Below, piece by piece: positions 21,440 through 23,377 of a DNA stretch of 23,377 nt; within the stretch, counting starts at the first letter, position 1, and every line of letters starts with the position of its first letter. Source of the stretch: CAYXDO01 sp964463485 (GTDB taxonomy: Bacteria; Myxococcota; Kuafuiibacteriia; Kuafuiibacteriales; Kuafuiibacteriaceae). The translations under genes were made by a program, and so were the position numbers. The stretch spans positions 1 through 23,377 of the forward strand of contig CAYXDO010000166.1 in NCBI GenBank assembly GCA_964463485.1. Reading direction: 5' to 3'. A model generated the notes under the pieces. It was not told where the DNA came from. It saw nothing but the letters and a program-made list of their open reading frames with translations, and did not search any database.

Positions 21440-22459
21440 ATGAACCGACTGGCCCGCGTCGGGATCTTCACCTCGGCGCTCCTCGCCGAGCCAGCTCACG
21501 CGACTTGGTCCATCGTCGCGGTCGATACTCAAACCGGAGAGCTCGGCGGCGCGGGTGCTTCCTGTGTGGGCCGCTTCGACGTCGGCGAGATCCTCGACAT
21601 GGCCGTGGGGCACGGAGCCATTCATGCGCAGGCCGCCCTCAATTTCGAGGCTCGCGATCGAGGCGCGGAGCTCCTCGCCGCGGGCGCTTCTCCGCTCGAA
21701 GTCATCGCGGCGATCGCCAATGCCTCGTTCGACTCGAGCTTCCAAGAGCGTCAGTTCGGCGTCGTAGACCTCTCTGGGCGAACAGCCGCGTTCACCGGCA
21801 GCGCCACGAACCCGTACGCCGGTCACTTCGAAGGCAACGACGGTCGATTTGCCTTCTCGATCCAGGGCAACCTGCTGACGAGCGAGCGAGTCCTCACTCG
21901 AGCTCGCGACGCCTTCGGTGAGGGCGCCTGTGATCTCGCCGCCAAGCTGATCGCGGCCCTCGCCGCTGGGCGCCAAGGAGGAGAAGGGGATGGAAGGTGT
22001 ACGCCGCGCGGGTACTCGGCCGACTCCGCGTTCATCGAAGTCGATCGCTCCGACGAGCCGCGGGGAACGTTCCTGAGCATCTCACACGTCGACACTTCGC
22101 CCGCGGATTCGGTCGTCGATCTCACCGCGAGCTTCGAGAGTTGGCGCGCGAGCCACCCATGCCCTGGACCTCGAGACGCAGGCGCGCCCGATGAATCCTT
22201 TGACGAGGTCCTCGACGCGTCCCCGGGACCCGAGCGCGCGCCACTCGAGGACGCCACGGCAGACGGAGGTTCGGACGCAGAGGCGAAATCGGCAGAGGCG
22301 AAATCGATGGACGCGCTGACGAACCCAAGCACGGCGGGAGGAGTCGACGGTCGCTGCGGATGTCGTACGACACGAAGCGTACGGCCGATTCCGGTCGTGA
22401 CCTTGATTCTCCTGGGGTTGACTGCGGTTCTCCGCCGAGGTCCCCATCGATCGAAATGA
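21440..22459 (+). CDS. Secreted DUF1028-type protein with MYXO-CTERM tail, 339 aa
   Basis: ATG at 21440 starts a 21-residue signal peptide (MNRLARVGIFTSALLAEPAHA). Cleavage would leave Thr22 first in TWSIVAVDTQTGELGGAGAS, the hallmark opening of DUF1028 proteins, which I recall being placed with Ntn-hydrolase folds. An N-terminal Thr would suit an Ntn-type nucleophile. The domain runs to about residue 230 (SIQGNLL and GEGACDLAAKLIAALAAG are typical). A Cys/Asp/Ala-rich linker follows, then a C-terminal sorting tail: GRCGCR at 304-309, the hydrophobic PVVTLILLGLTAVL and RRGPHRSK. It is therefore expected at the cell surface. The substrate is unknown. The stop overlaps the next gene by four bases (ATGA). 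Confidence 0.8.
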   Translation: MNRLARVGIFTSALLAEPAHATWSIVAVDTQTGELGGAGASCVGRFDVGEILDMAVGHGAIHAQAALNFEARDRGAELLAAGASPLEVIAAIANASFDSSFQERQFGVVDLSGRTAAFTGSATNPYAGHFEGNDGRFAFSIQGNLLTSERVLTRARDAFGEGACDLAAKLIAALAAGRQGGEGDGRCTPRGYSADSAFIEVDRSDEPRGTFLSISHVDTSPADSVVDLTASFESWRASHPCPGPRDAGAPDESFDEVLDASPGPERAPLEDATADGGSDAEAKSAEAKSMDALTNPSTAGGVDGRCGCRTTRSVRPIPVVTLILLGLTAVLRRGPHRSK

Positions 22460-23214
22460 GCGTTCGCGTCGAAAGAAATGGACCCGTCACCACGGTCATC
22501 CTCGACCGTGACTCGGTGCGAAACGCAGTCGATCGCGAGGCGGCCGAGGCCCTCTCCCACGCTTTTCGTGAGTTCGACGCCGACGAGTCCGCGCTGGTCG
22601 GCGTCTTGCTCGGAGATCACGGCGTATTCTCGGCGGGAGCGGATCTGCGAGCTGTGGGTACGCCTCGGCAGAATCGACTCGAGGTCCTCGGTGACGGTCC
22701 CATGGGTCCGAGCCGAATGTCGCTCCAAAAGCCAGTCATCGCCGCGATCGCTGGCCACGCGGTCGCGGGCGGGCTCGAGCTCGCGCTCTGGTGCGATCTC
22801 AGGGTGGCCGAAGAGAGCGCGGTCCTCGGCGTATTCTGTCGCCGTTTTGGCGTTCCACTCATCGACGGGGGCACGGTGAGGCTCCCCAGGCTGATCGGGC
22901 TCTCCCGGGCGCTCGACCTGATCCTCACAGGCCGAGCGGTGGCCGCTCACGAGGCGCTGCAAATGGGTTTGGTGAATCGAGTCGTGCCGAACGGAAAAGC
23001 GCGAGAGGCCGCCGAGACGCTCGCGAACGAGCTCGCCCAGTTTCCCCAGCTTTGTATGAGGTCGGACCGAGCCTCCGCGTACGCCGCGTTCGAGGGTACG
23101 ATCTCCGAGGCGCTCGAGAGGGAGTTCGCGGGAGGGATGCGCGCCCTGGCGATCGAGGGCCAAGAGGGTGCGGAGCGGTTTCGGGGCGGTCAAGGTCGGC
23201 ACGGGAAGTTCTAG
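22456..23214 (+). CDS. Crotonase/enoyl-CoA hydratase family protein, 252 aa
   Basis: The full-length crotonase fold is recognisable from LGDHGVFSAGADLRAV (oxyanion hole side), IAGHAVAGGLELALWCDLRVA, the GVPLIDGGTVRLPRLIG stretch and LILTGRAVAAHEALQMGLVNRVV. The Glu of GGLE matches catalytic Glu144 of rat enoyl-CoA hydratase. Counting 20 residues on, the position of Glu164 is Cys (GVFCRRFG), so ordinary hydratase chemistry is doubtful. The CRRFGVPLIDGG signature marks a distinct crotonase subgroup whose substrate I do not know. Expected cytoplasmic, acting on an acyl-CoA. The ATG at 22456 overlaps the DUF1028 stop; translation may be coupled, although one product is secreted and the other cytoplasmic. 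Confidence 0.88.
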   Translation: MSVRVERNGPVTTVILDRDSVRNAVDREAAEALSHAFREFDADESALVGVLLGDHGVFSAGADLRAVGTPRQNRLEVLGDGPMGPSRMSLQKPVIAAIAGHAVAGGLELALWCDLRVAEESAVLGVFCRRFGVPLIDGGTVRLPRLIGLSRALDLILTGRAVAAHEALQMGLVNRVVPNGKAREAAETLANELAQFPQLCMRSDRASAYAAFEGTISEALEREFAGGMRALAIEGQEGAERFRGGQGRHGKF

Positions 23215-23248
23215 GAAATTCTGGGTCCGACAAGGCGAGGGCGAGCGC

Positions 23249-23320
23249 GAGCACGAGCACGAACGAGCACGAGCACGAACGAGCACGAGCACGAGCACGA
23301 ACGAGCACGAGCACGAGCAG
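23249..23320. repeat. GAGCAC hexamer array with GAAC interruptions
   Basis: Nine GAGCAC units plus a final GAGCAG, broken by three GAAC tetramers in the pattern 2-2-3-3 hexamers. This gives a partial higher-order period of 16 or 22 bp. It lies downstream of the crotonase gene and outside any convincing coding sequence. Confidence 0.9.
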
Positions 23321-23328
23321 GGAAGCCG

Positions 23329-23377
23329 GAATCGGAGGTCTGAATCGGAGGTCTGAATCGGAGGTCTGAATCGGAGG
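23329..23377. repeat. 13-bp tandem repeat running off the window
   Basis: The 13-mer GAATCGGAGGTCT is repeated perfectly at 23329-23341, 23342-23354 and 23355-23367, with ten bases of a fourth copy up to the window end. The array therefore continues beyond what can be seen. Confidence 0.92.

Noticed and set aside
21823..23298. Minus-strand reading frame of 491 codons
   Set aside because: Antisense to the DUF1028 and crotonase genes, and its start lies in the hexamer repeat array.
23168..23356. Small plus-strand frame through the repeat arrays
   Set aside because: It is translated simple repeat (Glu-His, Ala-Arg, Ser-Thr) without a start context or domain.

Overview
The window looks like a chromosomal segment of a myxobacterium (phylum Myxococcota, probably outside Myxococcus, for example Polyangiales). 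This rests on high GC, several N-terminal lipobox proteins, two proteins with MYXO-CTERM-type C-terminal sorting tails (Gly-Cys-x-Cys, a short membrane segment, an Arg cluster), and above all a gliding-motility (glt) gene cluster known from this group.

Layout. Positions 221-3322 hold two divergent lipoprotein genes of unknown function. Positions 3270-10051 are a leftward (minus) block. Its downstream member is a large lipoprotein (3270-5972) that may carry a lipid-binding BPI/TULIP-like region and ends in a MYXO-CTERM tail. Upstream of it is a tight four-gene set: a JAMM metalloprotease fused to a catalytically stripped ATP-sulfurylase (8837-10051), an FHA-pseudokinase (7716-8783), a PHP phosphoesterase (6888-7715) and the sulfur transferase LarE (6055-6888). 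The last three genes are adjacent or overlap by one base. Two members belong to sulfur-handling families, so the set reads as a candidate undescribed sulfur-transfer or carrier-protein-processing system with an FHA/pseudokinase regulator.

Positions 10268-21080 run rightward and encode a contiguous core gliding apparatus. It has two outer-membrane beta-barrels (GltB/GltA-like), periplasmic TPR proteins GltC and GltD, TPR lipoprotein GltE, small exported GltF (CglF), and the inner-membrane FHA/TonB-like coupler GltG. In Myxococcus xanthus the gltBAC and gltDEFG parts are, from memory, at separate loci. Here they are joined by a 214-bp seam. No AglRQS motor, GltH, GltI, GltJ or GltK is in the window. 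The glt cluster and the JAMM operon diverge from a 216-bp region carrying two near-identical palindromes 77 bp apart.

Positions 21440-23214 hold a DUF1028-type secreted protein with a MYXO-CTERM tail, overlapping a crotonase-family gene by four bases. Palindromic REP-like repeats occur before gltF and after gltG, and two simple tandem repeat arrays close the window. I saw no rRNA, tRNA, CRISPR or transposase gene. Assignments come from reading motifs by eye; no database search was run.
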